A DNA stretch of 64,000 nucleotides from Proteobacteria bacterium 005FR1 (GCA_026192395.1 WACF01000001.1:1263637-1327636), one strand, 5' to 3'. Shown: positions 55,720 to 63,984, counted from the stretch's first letter. Program-made: numbers and translations. The notes: a model not told the origin generated them from the letters alone.

Positions 55720-56953
55720 CCGGTTTTGCCATCAAGAACTGCGCAGTGCCGATCACCCGCTCGGCAAAACCACCCTCGCAGTAACAGAGGTAAAAGTCCC
55801 ACATGCGAATGAACTCCTCACTGTAACCCTGCTCGCGCACCTTGCCGAGTTGCTCGAAGAAGCGAGTGCGCCATTCGCGAAGTGTGGCCGCGTAATCGGC
55901 GGTCATATCCTCCATGCCAATGATTTGCAAATCCGTATGCCTGCCGACATTGCCGGCGACTACCGCAGTGGAGGGCAGACAGCCGCCCGGAAAGATGTAC
56001 TTGCGAATGAAGTCCGTCGAGTGGCGGTACTGCTTGAAACGCTGATCGGGGATGGTGATGGCCTGAATCAACATCAGTCCGTTTTTCTTCAGCAGACCGG
56101 CACAGGTGCGGAAATAGCGTGGGTAGAACTCCGCGCCGACCGCTTCGATCATCTCGATGGAGACCAGCTTGTCATACTGCCCGTGCAGATCCCGGTAGTC
56201 TTCGCACAGCACCGTGACGCGGTCTTCCAGACTCTCCCGGATCACCCGCTCCCGGGCGTACTCGTATTGCTGTTTGGAGATGGTCGTCGTCGTCACCCGA
56301 CAGCCGTAATGTTTCGCTGCATAGATGGCCATGCCGCCCCAGCCCGTGCCAATCTCCAGCAGATGATCGTCGGCTTTCAGCGCCAGCTTGCGGCAGATGA
56401 TGTCCAGCTTGTGGGTGGATGCGCTTTCCAGATCAGCATCACCGTGCAGATATCGCGCAGAGGAGTACATCATGTACCGGTCGAGAAAAAGCTCGAAGAA
56501 CTCATTGCCCAGGTCATAATGCGCGCTGATGTTGCGTTTCGAACCGCTGCGGGTATTCATGTCGGCGAGGCGCAAGGGCAAGGAAAAAAAGAAATTGAGC
56601 AAGCGACCGTCCATCCGGTCGAGTACATCCATATTGGCCACCAGGACCCGAATCACCCTGACCAGATCGGGGCTGCTCCAGGCACCGCGCATGTAGGATT
56701 CCCCTGCCCCAATGCTGCCTCTGATCACCAGGTCCCGAAACACACTCGCGTCATGCACCACCACTTTGCCCAGCAACTCTGGTGAGGCATGCGATTCGCC
56801 GAATTCGAGCACCTCGTTGCCGATCTCCAGCAGCAAACGTCCCTTTGTCAGCTGCGAAAAAACCTTGCCAATGGCCTTCCGGGCGAGGGCATCGATAAAC
56901 GAAGCCGGCAGTCCACGATCGGAACGGGAATTGTCAACGCTTGCTGAAGTCAT
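55694..56953 (-). CDS. cfa: Cyclopropane-fatty-acyl-phospholipid synthase family methyltransferase
   Basis: A 419-residue CFA-type enzyme that methylenates double bonds of membrane phospholipid acyl chains using SAM. The N-terminal lipid-binding domain is followed by SAHYDLGNEFFELFLDRYMMYSS (SAM/lipid approach) and LLEIGTGWGGMAIYAAKHYG (SAM motif I) near 195-215, then SIEMIEAVG and PGGCLPS. ATGA overlap with the DUF1365 gene. Within the sigma/ChrR cluster it probably makes cyclopropane or, with its neighbours, methylated furan-type fatty acids under photooxidative stress; the product is inferred. Confidence 0.92.
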   Translation of the reverse strand: MTSASVDNSRSDRGLPASFIDALARKAIGKVFSQLTKGRLLLEIGNEVLEFGESHASPELLGKVVVHDASVFRDLVIRGSIGAGESYMRGAWSSPDLVRVIRVLVANMDVLDRMDGRLLNFFFSLPLRLADMNTRSGSKRNISAHYDLGNEFFELFLDRYMMYSSARYLHGDADLESASTHKLDIICRKLALKADDHLLEIGTGWGGMAIYAAKHYGCRVTTTTISKQQYEYARERVIRESLEDRVTVLCEDYRDLHGQYDKLVSIEMIEAVGAEFYPRYFRTCAGLLKKNGLMLIQAITIPDQRFKQYRHSTDFIRKYIFPGGCLPSTAVVAGNVGRHTDLQIIGMEDMTADYAATLREWRTRFFEQLGKVREQGYSEEFIRMWDFYLCYCEGGFAERVIGTAQFLMAKPDARFELGQ

Positions 56954-57753
56954 TTTATTTCCTGGTACGTTTGGTTTTCGGGATTCTGTTCATCCCTTGG
57001 TAAATCTGCCTTCGAATCTGAACCGGGATGGGGAACAAAGGGGACGCCCTTCAGATACAATCGCAAGGCCTGCCAGTAGATCCCTGCGGCCACTTTCACC
57101 GTCATCAGTGGGTGGGTAATCAGCAGTTTTTCAAGAGAGAACCGGCCGAGCTCTTCACGTTGGAGATGCAAACCCGCCGCAAACTGCTTTTCCCGCTTGC
57201 TCACATTGATCAGATCGATGCGAAGCTCCTCGCCCGGTTGCGTGCTTCGCCAGTGATACTCGATGTTCATGTCGTTGAAAGGCGAAACATGCATCTCTTT
57301 CTGAAAGCTTATACGCTGAACCGATTTGCTTGGATCACAGCGAAGAACATAGCTGTGCTTTTCGCCCCAGGGCGTATTGGTCACCTCGGCGACCACGAAG
57401 CGCAGCGATTCGTCCTGATCGAAGCAGTAATAACAAACCAGCGGATTGATGATGTAACCAAAGTAGCGAAGATTGGTGAGCATGCGGATGTTGCCGGTGA
57501 AGCGCTCGCCAGTTTGCTCTTCGATGCGCTGGCGAACTGCTTCATCAAGCGTCACAGTCGTCGCTCCAAAAAAATCCCGACGACGGAACCAACCGAAAGC
57601 CGGACGCCGCGCCGACCATCCCCAGCTGCGTTCCAGCAGTGCGTCCACTTCCGCGAGATCGAGATACAGCATCGAGACCGCATATTGAAAGCGATGTGTT
57701 TTTGGGGTGATCCTCTGGTGCACGACTGTGCCACGGTAGATTGCGCTTTTCAT
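56950..57753 (-). CDS. DUF1365 family protein
   Basis: A 267-residue protein beginning SAIYRGTVVHQRITPKTHRF, the DUF1365 signature, with NIRMLTNLRYFGYIINPLVCYYCFD in the middle and KEMHVSPFNDMNIEYHW near 165-181. The family is almost always between an FAD-dependent oxidoreductase and a CFA synthase, as here, and is thought to act in fatty-acid modification; the reaction is not established. Coupled to cfa by ATGA. Confidence 0.9.
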   Translation of the reverse strand: MKSAIYRGTVVHQRITPKTHRFQYAVSMLYLDLAEVDALLERSWGWSARRPAFGWFRRRDFFGATTVTLDEAVRQRIEEQTGERFTGNIRMLTNLRYFGYIINPLVCYYCFDQDESLRFVVAEVTNTPWGEKHSYVLRCDPSKSVQRISFQKEMHVSPFNDMNIEYHWRSTQPGEELRIDLINVSKREKQFAAGLHLQREELGRFSLEKLLITHPLMTVKVAAGIYWQALRLYLKGVPFVPHPGSDSKADLPRDEQNPENQTYQEIK

Positions 57754-57762
57754 GAGATTTGA

Positions 57763-59040
57763 CTATCCCGCGCCGAGGCTTCGAGCCACTCGCAACGCAC
57801 TGACCACGCCATCTTCGTGGAAGCCATTGAACCAATAGGCGCCGCAGAACCAGCTGCGCCGGTTGCCGTTGATTTCCGACCATCGTTGCTGGGCGGCAAT
57901 GGCTTCCAGGCTGAATACCGGGTGTGCGTACTGGTATTCGCCGACGATGGTGGACGGATCGATCTGCTCGGTGGCATTCATGGTGACACAGAAGGTTGTG
58001 TCGCCCGGCAGTGACTGAAGAATATTCATATTGTAGGTGAGAACCGCCTCATCCTGTTGGTCGCTGCTCAGCAGATAATTCCAGGCGGCCCACGCGCGGG
58101 GGTTCTTCGGCAATAAACGCTTATCGGTATGCAAGACGACACTGTTGTTCTTGTAGGGGATGGCTCCGAGGACCGCCTTCTCTGCAGGACTGGGGTCGCT
58201 GAGCATTGCGAGTGCCTGATCACTGTGGCAGGCGAAGACAACTTCGTCGAAACCCAGTTTTTCGCCGTGGACGGTCGTCAGGTCGACACCGTGTTCGTGC
58301 CGTGCAACCGAGCTGATTCCGCAACTGAGACGAATTCGGTCGGCAAAATCCTCCACCAGCGGCTTGATGTAGCTGTGCGATCCGCCCCGGATAACCCGCC
58401 ATCGAGGGTGCTGGTTGACAGTCAGCAAACCGTGGTTGTCGAAGAACTTCACGAAAAACAGCAACGGAAACTGCCGCACCTGCTCGATCGATGCCGACCA
58501 GATGGCGGAACACATCGGCACCAGATAATGGCTGGCGAACCAGCCCCTGTAGTTATTCAGATCCAGGTACTCGCCGAGGGTGGTGTCCGGATCGACCGCA
58601 CCAAGACGCAGATCCGCGGTCGCCTGGCGGTTGAACCGCAGGATGTTCCGCAGCATTACCCAGAAGCGAGGATTGAGGAGATTGGCTCTCTGGGCGAACA
58701 GACCATTCAGATCGCCACCACTGTACTCCAGACCGGTCGCTTCACAGCTGACACTGAAGCTCATATCGGTGGGCTGCGTCTCCACCCCAAGCTCCGCAAG
58801 CAGTCGGATGAAGTTCGGGTATGTCCGATCGTTGTAAACAATGAAGCCGGTATCGACAGCGTAATCCCTTCCGCCGTGAGTGAACTCGATGGTGGCCGTA
58901 TGACCGCCGAGCCGAGAGTCGGATTCAAAGACGGTGATCTCGAACTGGCCCTCGCCGTACTGGTGTAGCATATAGGCGCAAGTCAGCCCGGAGATGCCGG
59001 TCCCCACGATGGCGATCTTCTTTTTATCGACTGCGCTCAT
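57763..59040 (-). CDS. FAD-dependent oxidoreductase (amine-oxidase fold)
   Basis: A 425-residue flavoprotein: KKIAIVGTGISGLTCAYML at the N-terminus binds FAD (GxGxxG), followed by VFESDSRLGGHTATIEF; later VDTGFIVYNDRTYPNFIRLL and a C-terminal GAYWFNGFHEDGVVSALRVA close the FAD site. It resembles the oxidoreductase of ChrR-type regulons that dehydrogenates or otherwise processes modified fatty acids. Start ATG at 59038-59040, overlapping the SDR stop as ATGA. Confidence 0.9.
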   Translation of the reverse strand: MSAVDKKKIAIVGTGISGLTCAYMLHQYGEGQFEITVFESDSRLGGHTATIEFTHGGRDYAVDTGFIVYNDRTYPNFIRLLAELGVETQPTDMSFSVSCEATGLEYSGGDLNGLFAQRANLLNPRFWVMLRNILRFNRQATADLRLGAVDPDTTLGEYLDLNNYRGWFASHYLVPMCSAIWSASIEQVRQFPLLFFVKFFDNHGLLTVNQHPRWRVIRGGSHSYIKPLVEDFADRIRLSCGISSVARHEHGVDLTTVHGEKLGFDEVVFACHSDQALAMLSDPSPAEKAVLGAIPYKNNSVVLHTDKRLLPKNPRAWAAWNYLLSSDQQDEAVLTYNMNILQSLPGDTTFCVTMNATEQIDPSTIVGEYQYAHPVFSLEAIAAQQRWSEINGNRRSWFCGAYWFNGFHEDGVVSALRVARSLGAG

Positions 59041-59798
59041 TGAGCTGCCCTCCGACGCAGTTTGGCCACCGCGAAGCGGTGCCATAGACCGGGAGATCGT
59101 CGCGACGCCGAGAGCAGGGCCGACAAGCGCCAGGGAAAACGGACGTGCTGCTCCCGGCTTTCCATCCCTTCGGCGATGCGTGCGGCCGCCTGTTCGGCAC
59201 TCTGCAGAAAGGGCATCGGGAAGTCGTTACGCCTGGTAAGCGGCGTGTCCACAAAGCCGGGTTGGACAATGGTGACGTCGATGGCGGGAGCCAGGTCGAC
59301 GCTCAACGACTCGAAAAAATACTGCACAGCGGCTTTGGACGCACCGTAGGCCTCTGCACGCGGAAACGGCACCTCGGTGACCAGCGAGGAAACGGCCACG
59401 ATCTGAGGCCCGGAATCGCTGTTGCCACGAAGCAACGGCAAAGCAGCCTCAACCGTGTTTACCGCGCCGAAGAAATTCACTGACATGACCCGCTCCATCA
59501 TGCCCCAGTCGGGATCGTCAGGATTCAGGTATTCACAGGTGCCGGCGTTGACGACGACGCGATTGATAGCGCCGAAACGTTCTTTCAGCTGAGTGGCGGC
59601 TGCCGCCATGCTGGCCTTGTCGGTGACGTCGCAGGCCAGCCCCGAGATGTTGACGTACTCTTGTTCCAGTTCGTGCAAGGCGTCTGCGCTACGCGCCGAA
59701 GCAATGACCCGGTTGCCCTTGCTGGCGAGCAGACGAGTCAGCTCCCGGCCGATTCCGCTGCTTGCCCCGGTGATCCAGATGACCTCTCCTCTGACCAT
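59037..59798 (-). CDS. Short-chain dehydrogenase/reductase
   Basis: A 253-residue classical SDR: WITGASSGIGRELTRLLA near 8-25 for cofactor, VVNAGTCEYL, VAVSSLVTEVPFPRAE and YGASKAAVQYF with the Tyr-x3-Lys pair, then VQPGFVDTPLT. The frame extends 67 codons upstream into the neighbouring gene, but the ATG at 59796-59798 (TAATG overlap) fits the fold's start. Second gene of the divergent operon. Confidence 0.9.
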   Translation of the reverse strand: MVRGEVIWITGASSGIGRELTRLLASKGNRVIASARSADALHELEQEYVNISGLACDVTDKASMAAAATQLKERFGAINRVVVNAGTCEYLNPDDPDWGMMERVMSVNFFGAVNTVEAALPLLRGNSDSGPQIVAVSSLVTEVPFPRAEAYGASKAAVQYFFESLSVDLAPAIDVTIVQPGFVDTPLTRRNDFPMPFLQSAEQAAARIAEGMESREQHVRFPWRLSALLSASRRSPGLWHRFAVAKLRRRAAQ

Positions 59799-60235
59799 TA
59801 CGATGCCCTCGCCATGCGGTGTTTGAGCCACCGGACTCCGCTTCCCAGGAGGGGAACATGCTCGTACAACATCGCTCCCATGTCGTAGATGTCTTCCTGG
59901 TAGTAGATACCCTCGGCGTTGAAGAGAACCTGGCTCACCCCCCTTACTTCGATCATGCGGTTGCCCTCGATCCGGGGATGCGAAAAGTGCATGTTCCATT
60001 TGATATAGCCACAGCGCTCGTCCAGACTTTCGTCCAGGTATTCAAAGCGGCAAGCCGAAACGCCTTTGCAAAGTTCATCCAGATAGCGATGCAGCGCGTC
60101 ACGGCCGCTGATTTCGTGGATGGGGTCGCGAAAGCGCACGTTGCGGGCATAGATCCGGTCAATCTGCGCCCACTCAGCTTTCAGCAGATCGGAGTAGAAT
60201 GATTTGAATTGGCTCACCAGGTCAGTATGAGACAT
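59798..60235 (-). CDS. SnoaL/NTF2-like family protein, first gene of the divergent operon
   Basis: A 145-residue NTF2-fold protein: VSQFKSFYSDLLKAEWAQID then IYARNVRFRDPIHEISGRDALHRYLDEL, a cone-shaped small-molecule binding fold. Catalytic role unknown; the family heads equivalent ECF/ChrR-linked operons. Start at 60233-60235; a promoter with TGATCC-N16-CGTA lies at 60266-60291, giving a short leader. Confidence 0.87.
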   Translation of the reverse strand: MSHTDLVSQFKSFYSDLLKAEWAQIDRIYARNVRFRDPIHEISGRDALHRYLDELCKGVSACRFEYLDESLDERCGYIKWNMHFSHPRIEGNRMIEVRGVSQVLFNAEGIYYQEDIYDMGAMLYEHVPLLGSGVRWLKHRMARAS

Positions 60236-60265
60236 GCGAAACTCCAGGATGGAAACTGGGGGTAT

Positions 60266-60291
60266 TACGGGGCTGGCAGGCTCCCGGATCA
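60266..60291 (-). promoter_or_regulatory. ECF-type promoter for the lipid-modification operon
   Basis: The minus strand has TGATCC (60286-60291), a 16-base spacer and CGTA (60266-60269), about 31 bases before the first ATG. The plus-strand promoter at 60341 has the same hexamer, the same spacer length and the same CGTA. This form matches promoters known for the RpoE-ChrR (ECF11) group. Confidence 0.85.
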
Positions 60292-60340
60292 CCTCATGAC
60301 AGGATCTTTCAGCTGTCGCCACTGACTTTGTGATCTGAAG

Positions 60341-60366
60341 TGATCCAAACGCGCTCGAGGCTCGTA
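60341..60366 (+). promoter_or_regulatory. ECF-type promoter for the sigma/chrR pair (autoregulation)
   Basis: TGATCC at 60341-60346, 16-base spacer, CGTA at 60363-60366, 45 bases upstream of the sigma ATG. Identical in both boxes and spacing to the divergent promoter at 60266-60291. Confidence 0.87.
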
Positions 60367-60410
60367 TCAACAGGCAGTAATCATCGGCTTGGCACCAGAG
60401 CGCTGTACCC

Positions 60411-60992
60411 ATGAAGCTAACTATGCAGAAAGAACCAGGTGATGCAGTCGACTGGCCGCAGGTAATGACGGCTATCGCTGAGACGCGCGACCGCGACGCC
60501 TTTGCGATGTTTTTCGACCATTTCGCGCCCAAGGTTAAAGCCTTCAGTCTTTCCCGACTACCGGGCGCTGAGCTGGTGGCCGACGAGCTGGTTCAGGAAG
60601 TCATGCTCAAAGTCTGGGACAAAGCCGGTACTTACCGCGCCGAGTTGGCCAGTCCGACTACCTGGCTGTTTACCCTGGTTCGAAACTGCCACATCGACAT
60701 GCTGCGTCGGAGCAAAAGCAACAGAACACTGGCAGCCGACGATCTTTGGTACGAAGACGACTATGAACCCGATCCCTTTGCGGCCCTGCAACAGCAACGC
60801 TCTGAACTGGGCGTTCGGAAATCCTTGCTGACGCTGCCGGAAGAGCAACTCGACGTGCTCAGACGCGTGTATTTGCAAGGAAAATCCCATCAGCAAGCGG
60901 CCGAGGACTTGGGACTGCCGCTGGGCACCGTCAAATCGCGAATACGTCTCGCCTTCAAGAAACTGGAAAGCGTATTGAGGCCGGAGCAATAA
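60411..60992 (+). CDS. ECF RNA polymerase sigma factor (RpoE of the ChrR group, ECF11)
   Basis: A 193-residue sigma-70 family factor with only regions 2 and 4. Region 2 includes ELVADELVQEVMLKVWDKA and TWLFTLVRNCHIDMLRR (about 85-101); region 4 is LPEEQLDVLRRVYLQGKSHQ followed by AAEDLGLPLGTVKSRIRLAF (about 170). The gene two bases downstream encodes a ChrR-type zinc anti-sigma factor, which defines the group. Activated by singlet oxygen or related stress in Rhodobacter; assumed similar here. The start ATG at 60411 has no strong Shine-Dalgarno; ATG at 60423 is an alternative. Confidence 0.93.
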   Translation: MKLTMQKEPGDAVDWPQVMTAIAETRDRDAFAMFFDHFAPKVKAFSLSRLPGAELVADELVQEVMLKVWDKAGTYRAELASPTTWLFTLVRNCHIDMLRRSKSNRTLAADDLWYEDDYEPDPFAALQQQRSELGVRKSLLTLPEEQLDVLRRVYLQGKSHQQAAEDLGLPLGTVKSRIRLAFKKLESVLRPEQ

Positions 60993-60994
60993 CC

Positions 60995-61663
60995 ATGAGC
61001 TTACCGAACCATCACCCGTCGGCAGAAATGCTGCTCAACTATTCGGCTGGAACGGCACTGCCCGGACATGCGCTTTGTGTTGCCACTCACATCGAATTCT
61101 GCAGTGCCTGCCGTGCTGCGCATCAGCGCTACAACGCGGCGGGAGGCAAACTGCTGGAAGAATTGTCAGAAACGAGCGTCAAACCCAAGCTCAAGGAGCA
61201 GGTGCTGGCGCTGCTCGACCAGGAGCGCCCCGATGCCGCGGCGCGCAAGCCGGTAAAGCCAGCTCCGGGCGTTCCCCGGGCGCTCAGCTCACTGGTCCCG
61301 GAGGGCTTCGAGAAACTGAAGTGGCAGATGATTTCGGCCTCGGCCCGCAGCTCCTTCCTGATGGACGATGAGCAAGGCGCCAAGATCAACCTGCTGAAGC
61401 TCAAGCCGGGCGGTAGCGTCGCTCACCACAACCACCTGGGCGATGAGTACACCGTGATCGTAAAAGGAAGCTTTTCCGACGAGGATGGTCTCTACGGGCC
61501 CGGCGACTTCCTGCTCCGAACCGCACGCGAGCAACATAGCCCGATTGCTACCCGGGATTCGGAATGCATTTGCCTGACAGTGCAGGAAGCGCCTTTGCAA
61601 TTCACCGGGCGACTGTTTCGTTTGCTGAATCCCTTTTTGCGACGACAGTACGCAAGCGCCTGA
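60995..61663 (+). CDS. chrR: ChrR-family zinc anti-sigma factor
   Basis: A 222-residue two-domain protein. The N-terminal anti-sigma domain has the zinc ligands His6/7, His32 and Cys36-x2-Cys39 (THIEFCSAC). The C-terminal cupin domain has PGGSVAHHNHLGDEYTVIVK near 137-156 and a YGPGDFLLR close, the second metal site needed for the singlet-oxygen signal in ChrR. It holds the sigma factor inactive until stress triggers its degradation. Two bases after the sigma gene, same promoter. Confidence 0.93.
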   Translation: MSLPNHHPSAEMLLNYSAGTALPGHALCVATHIEFCSACRAAHQRYNAAGGKLLEELSETSVKPKLKEQVLALLDQERPDAAARKPVKPAPGVPRALSSLVPEGFEKLKWQMISASARSSFLMDDEQGAKINLLKLKPGGSVAHHNHLGDEYTVIVKGSFSDEDGLYGPGDFLLRTAREQHSPIATRDSECICLTVQEAPLQFTGRLFRLLNPFLRRQYASA

Positions 61664-61711
61664 CGCTTACGCTCAGCTATCCTGTCCTGCAGCGTCTGTC
61701 GCGGACGGGCC

Positions 61712-61745
61712 AAAAAAAACCGGCCGCGAAGGCCGGTTTTCTTTG
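61712..61745. terminator. Bidirectional terminator between chrR and peroxiredoxin
   Basis: AAAACCGGCC-GCGAA-GGCCGGTTTT at 61716-61740, a ten-base perfect stem with A-rich and T-rich flanks, placed between convergent genes and usable from both sides. Confidence 0.9.
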
Positions 61746-61761
61746 GCTCAAGTAATGCTAC

Positions 61762-62364
61762 TTACAGCTTGCTGCCGTGCTCGCTCAGGTAAGCGGCTAC
61801 ACCTTCCGGGGTTGCCTTCATTCCCTTGTCACCCTGCTGCCAGCCAGCCGGACAGACTTCGCCGTGCTCCTGGTGGAAAGCCAGCGCGTCAACCATGCGC
61901 AGCATTTCGTCGACATTGCGACCCAGCGGCAGGTCATTGATGACCTGGTGGCGCACAACACCTTCTTCGTCGATCAGGAAAGAACCGCGGTAGGCCATGC
62001 CGCCGGGAGACTCCACGTCGTAGGCTTTGACGATCTCATGGCCCATGTCGGCAGCCATGGTGTACTGGACGGGACCGATACCACCCTCGTCTACCGAGGT
62101 GTTGCGCCAGGCGTTGTGGGTGAAATGAGAGTCGATGGAGACGCCAACCACTTCCACATTGCGCTTCTTGAACTCTTCCATTCGGTGGTCGAAAGCCAGC
62201 AGCTCTGACGGACACACGAAGGTGAAGTCCAGCGGCCAGAAGAAGATTACCGCCTTCTTGCCCTTGATAGCTTGAGACAGGTTGAACTCGTCCACGATTT
62301 CGCCGGAAGCGAGCACTGCAGGTACAGTGAAGTCCGGTGCGGGTTTACCGACTAGTACGCTCAT
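61762..62364 (-). CDS. Typical 2-Cys peroxiredoxin (AhpC/Prx1 type)
   Basis: A 200-residue thiol peroxidase. DFTFVCPSELLAF near 46-58 holds peroxidatic Cys51; EVCPAGWQQGDKGMKATPEG near 168-187 holds resolving Cys. AGGAGAA eight bases before the ATG fixes the start. Neighbouring bfd and bfr are the Pseudomonas order, so this corresponds to the peroxidase encoded between rnt and bfd there. Works on hydrogen peroxide and organic peroxides. Confidence 0.95.
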   Translation of the reverse strand: MSVLVGKPAPDFTVPAVLASGEIVDEFNLSQAIKGKKAVIFFWPLDFTFVCPSELLAFDHRMEEFKKRNVEVVGVSIDSHFTHNAWRNTSVDEGGIGPVQYTMAADMGHEIVKAYDVESPGGMAYRGSFLIDEEGVVRHQVINDLPLGRNVDEMLRMVDALAFHQEHGEVCPAGWQQGDKGMKATPEGVAAYLSEHGSKL

Positions 62365-62729
62365 ATTGCTTCTCCTGAGTTGAGTAGTGTCCACTGAAAA
62401 GAGACTGCCGACGCCCGGTGCACATCCGCCCTTTGCGAAACGTGCTTACCGCCGCCAGCCCCTGTTTTGATCGGGTAGAGTAATTTTCAATCAGTCACCC
62501 TACCCCTAATAGATAGCCGCTATGGTAACGCAGCCCCGATCCGCTTACTCATTGATTTTGCAAATGAACTTGATAAAACCAGCGCTATCGAGGCCGTTCT
62601 GGTCCGAATCTTTCATCTGTACTCGCGGATGGGAACCTCTATCATCTGTGTTTGACAATGATTCTCATTCTATCTACACTTTCCAACAACTTACTTTTGT
62701 AGATTGGCTCAGCTGGGAATTGGAACGCC
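62365..62729. promoter_or_regulatory. Divergent region between peroxiredoxin and bfd, with a Fur box
   Basis: At 62654-62672 the sequence GACAATGATTCTCATTCTA resembles the 19-base Fur box (GATAATGATAATCATTATC) at about 14 of 19 positions, 57 bases before the bfd ATG. Iron repression of bfd is the expected consequence. No gene otherwise. Confidence 0.72.
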
Positions 62730-62927
62730 ATGTACGTTTGTCTCTGCAACGGCATCACCGACCGCGAAATCAAACAGTCTATCCGTGAAGGCGCCAGTAG
62801 TCTTCAGGACCTGCACGACAACTTGGGTGTGGCCAGCCAATGCGGCCAGTGCGCCTGCCTGACGCAGGAACTGCTCGACGACACGCTGCGCGACCTGGAC
62901 GGCGGCCTCGCCTACGCGGCGGCCTAG
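62730..62927 (+). CDS. bfd: Bacterioferritin-associated ferredoxin
   Basis: A 65-residue [2Fe-2S] protein: MYVCLCNGITDREIKQSIR at the start supplies Cys4 and Cys6, and SQCGQCACLTQELLDD supplies Cys38 and Cys41. Bfd reduces the haem of bacterioferritin so that stored iron is released. A Fur box lies upstream. In Pseudomonas bfr follows directly; here about 520 bases of repeats intervene. Confidence 0.95.
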   Translation: MYVCLCNGITDREIKQSIREGASSLQDLHDNLGVASQCGQCACLTQELLDDTLRDLDGGLAYAAA

Positions 62928-63118
62928 GGGTCCTCACCCATCTACCCGGACCCGCCGCCTCAGGTGGCGGTTCGTAACTCTGCGAGTCTCTTCGTCTACT
63001 TCTTTCCTCTGCCCTGAAGCCAATTGGCTTTCGACGCCGATCGCTCCTGAGAGACTGACAACGATTTTGCTGCCGGTCGCCTTCCTCGCTGCTCCCATAT
63101 TCATCTATAAACCACCGC

Positions 63119-63368
63119 GTCATTCCGGCGAAGGCCGGAATCCATTCGGACCGATGCTGCGGTAGATGTGGGCTCTAAGCCCGGCGTCCCGGCGTGACTG
63201 GCAAATGACGGGCCGCTGGAGGACGATGCGCGCCTCCGTGCCCTCGTTTTTTGGATTCCGGCCTTCGCCGGAATGACGGAGGTTGGGGTGCGCGCTCCGA
63301 TGCTTAAACCACTGCGTCATTCCGGCGCAGGCCGGAATCCATTCGGGCCGATGCTGCGGTAGTTGTCG
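63119..63368. repeat. Three REP-like palindromes between bfd and bfr
   Basis: ATTCCGGCGAAGGCCGGAAT at 63122-63141, ATTCCGGCCTTCGCCGGAAT at 63255-63274 (opposite orientation) and ATTCCGGCGCAGGCCGGAAT at 63319-63338. The first and third are followed by near-identical CCATTCGG-CCGATGCTGCGGTAG, so a longer unit has been copied. Together with the segment from 62928, which shows no gene, they fill the bfd-bfr gap. Confidence 0.88.
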
Positions 63369-63370
63369 GC

Positions 63371-63405
63371 GCGACTGGCGACTGGCGACTGGCGACTGAC
63401 GACTG
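63371..63405. repeat. Heptamer repeat (GCGACTG)x5
   Basis: Five copies, the last one with one mismatch (ACGACTG), about 50 bases before the bfr start. The same heptamer family appears at 37774-37805, and a related stretch (CTGGAGACTGGGAACT) ends the window. Confidence 0.9.
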
Positions 63406-63453
63406 TTATCATGCCGACCTTCGCTTATTGTAAGAAAACCCCGGGAGCTGATG

Positions 63454-63918
63454 ATGAAAGGCGACAAGAAAGTTATTTCGATTCTCAACAAGGTACTGGG
63501 TAATGAGCTGATCGCCATCAATCAGTACTTTTTGCATTCACGCATGTTCAAGGACTGGGGTCTGAAGCAACTTGCTGATCACGAGTACGAAGAATCGATC
63601 GACGAAATGAAGCACGCCGATGAGCTGATCGAGCGCATTCTGTTCCTCGAAGGCATTCCCAATCTACAGGATCTGGGCAAGCTGCTGATCGGTGAAAACA
63701 CCCAGGAAATGCTGGAATGCGATCTGAAGCTGGAAATGCAGGCCATTCCCGACCTGCGCGACGGCATCGCCTACTGTGAATCGGTCAGCGATTACGGCAG
63801 CCGCGAGCTGCTGGAGAAGATTCTGGAATCAGAAGAAGAGCACGTGGACTGGATTGAAACGCAACTGTCACTGATCAAGTCAGTGGGCATTCAAAACTAC
63901 CAGCAATCCATGATGTAA
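63454..63918 (+). CDS. bfr: Bacterioferritin
   Basis: A 154-residue ferritin-like subunit of the haem-containing 24-mer. Ferroxidase ligands are visible in [18 protein letters not shown] (Glu near 18), [22 protein letters not shown] (Glu, His; the haem-binding Met lies here), [16 protein letters not shown] and [21 protein letters not shown] helix 4 (Glu, His). ATG 63454 is preferred over 63451 because the GGGAG Shine-Dalgarno then lies six bases away. A strong terminator follows. Confidence 0.95.
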   Translation: MKGDKKVISILNKVLGNELIAINQYFLHSRMFKDWGLKQLADHEYEESIDEMKHADELIERILFLEGIPNLQDLGKLLIGENTQEMLECDLKLEMQAIPDLRDGIAYCESVSDYGSRELLEKILESEEEHVDWIETQLSLIKSVGIQNYQQSMM

Positions 63919-63945
63919 GAGATCAGTCTCCAGTCGACGGTCCTT

Positions 63946-63984
63946 AGAAAAAAAGCGGGCGGCAAATACCGCCCGCTTTTTTTT
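63946..63984 (+). terminator. Rho-independent terminator of bfr
   Basis: AGCGGGCGG-CAAATA-CCGCCCGCT (63954-63977) followed by eight T residues; A-rich 5' flank, so it may also work in reverse. Confidence 0.92.

Noticed and set aside
61411..61421. GGCGGTAGCGT, an ops-like sequence on the plus strand
   Set aside because: It lies deep inside chrR, where it encodes the conserved cupin residues PGGSVAH. The 12th base differs from ops, and no polysaccharide operon follows, so chance is the better explanation.
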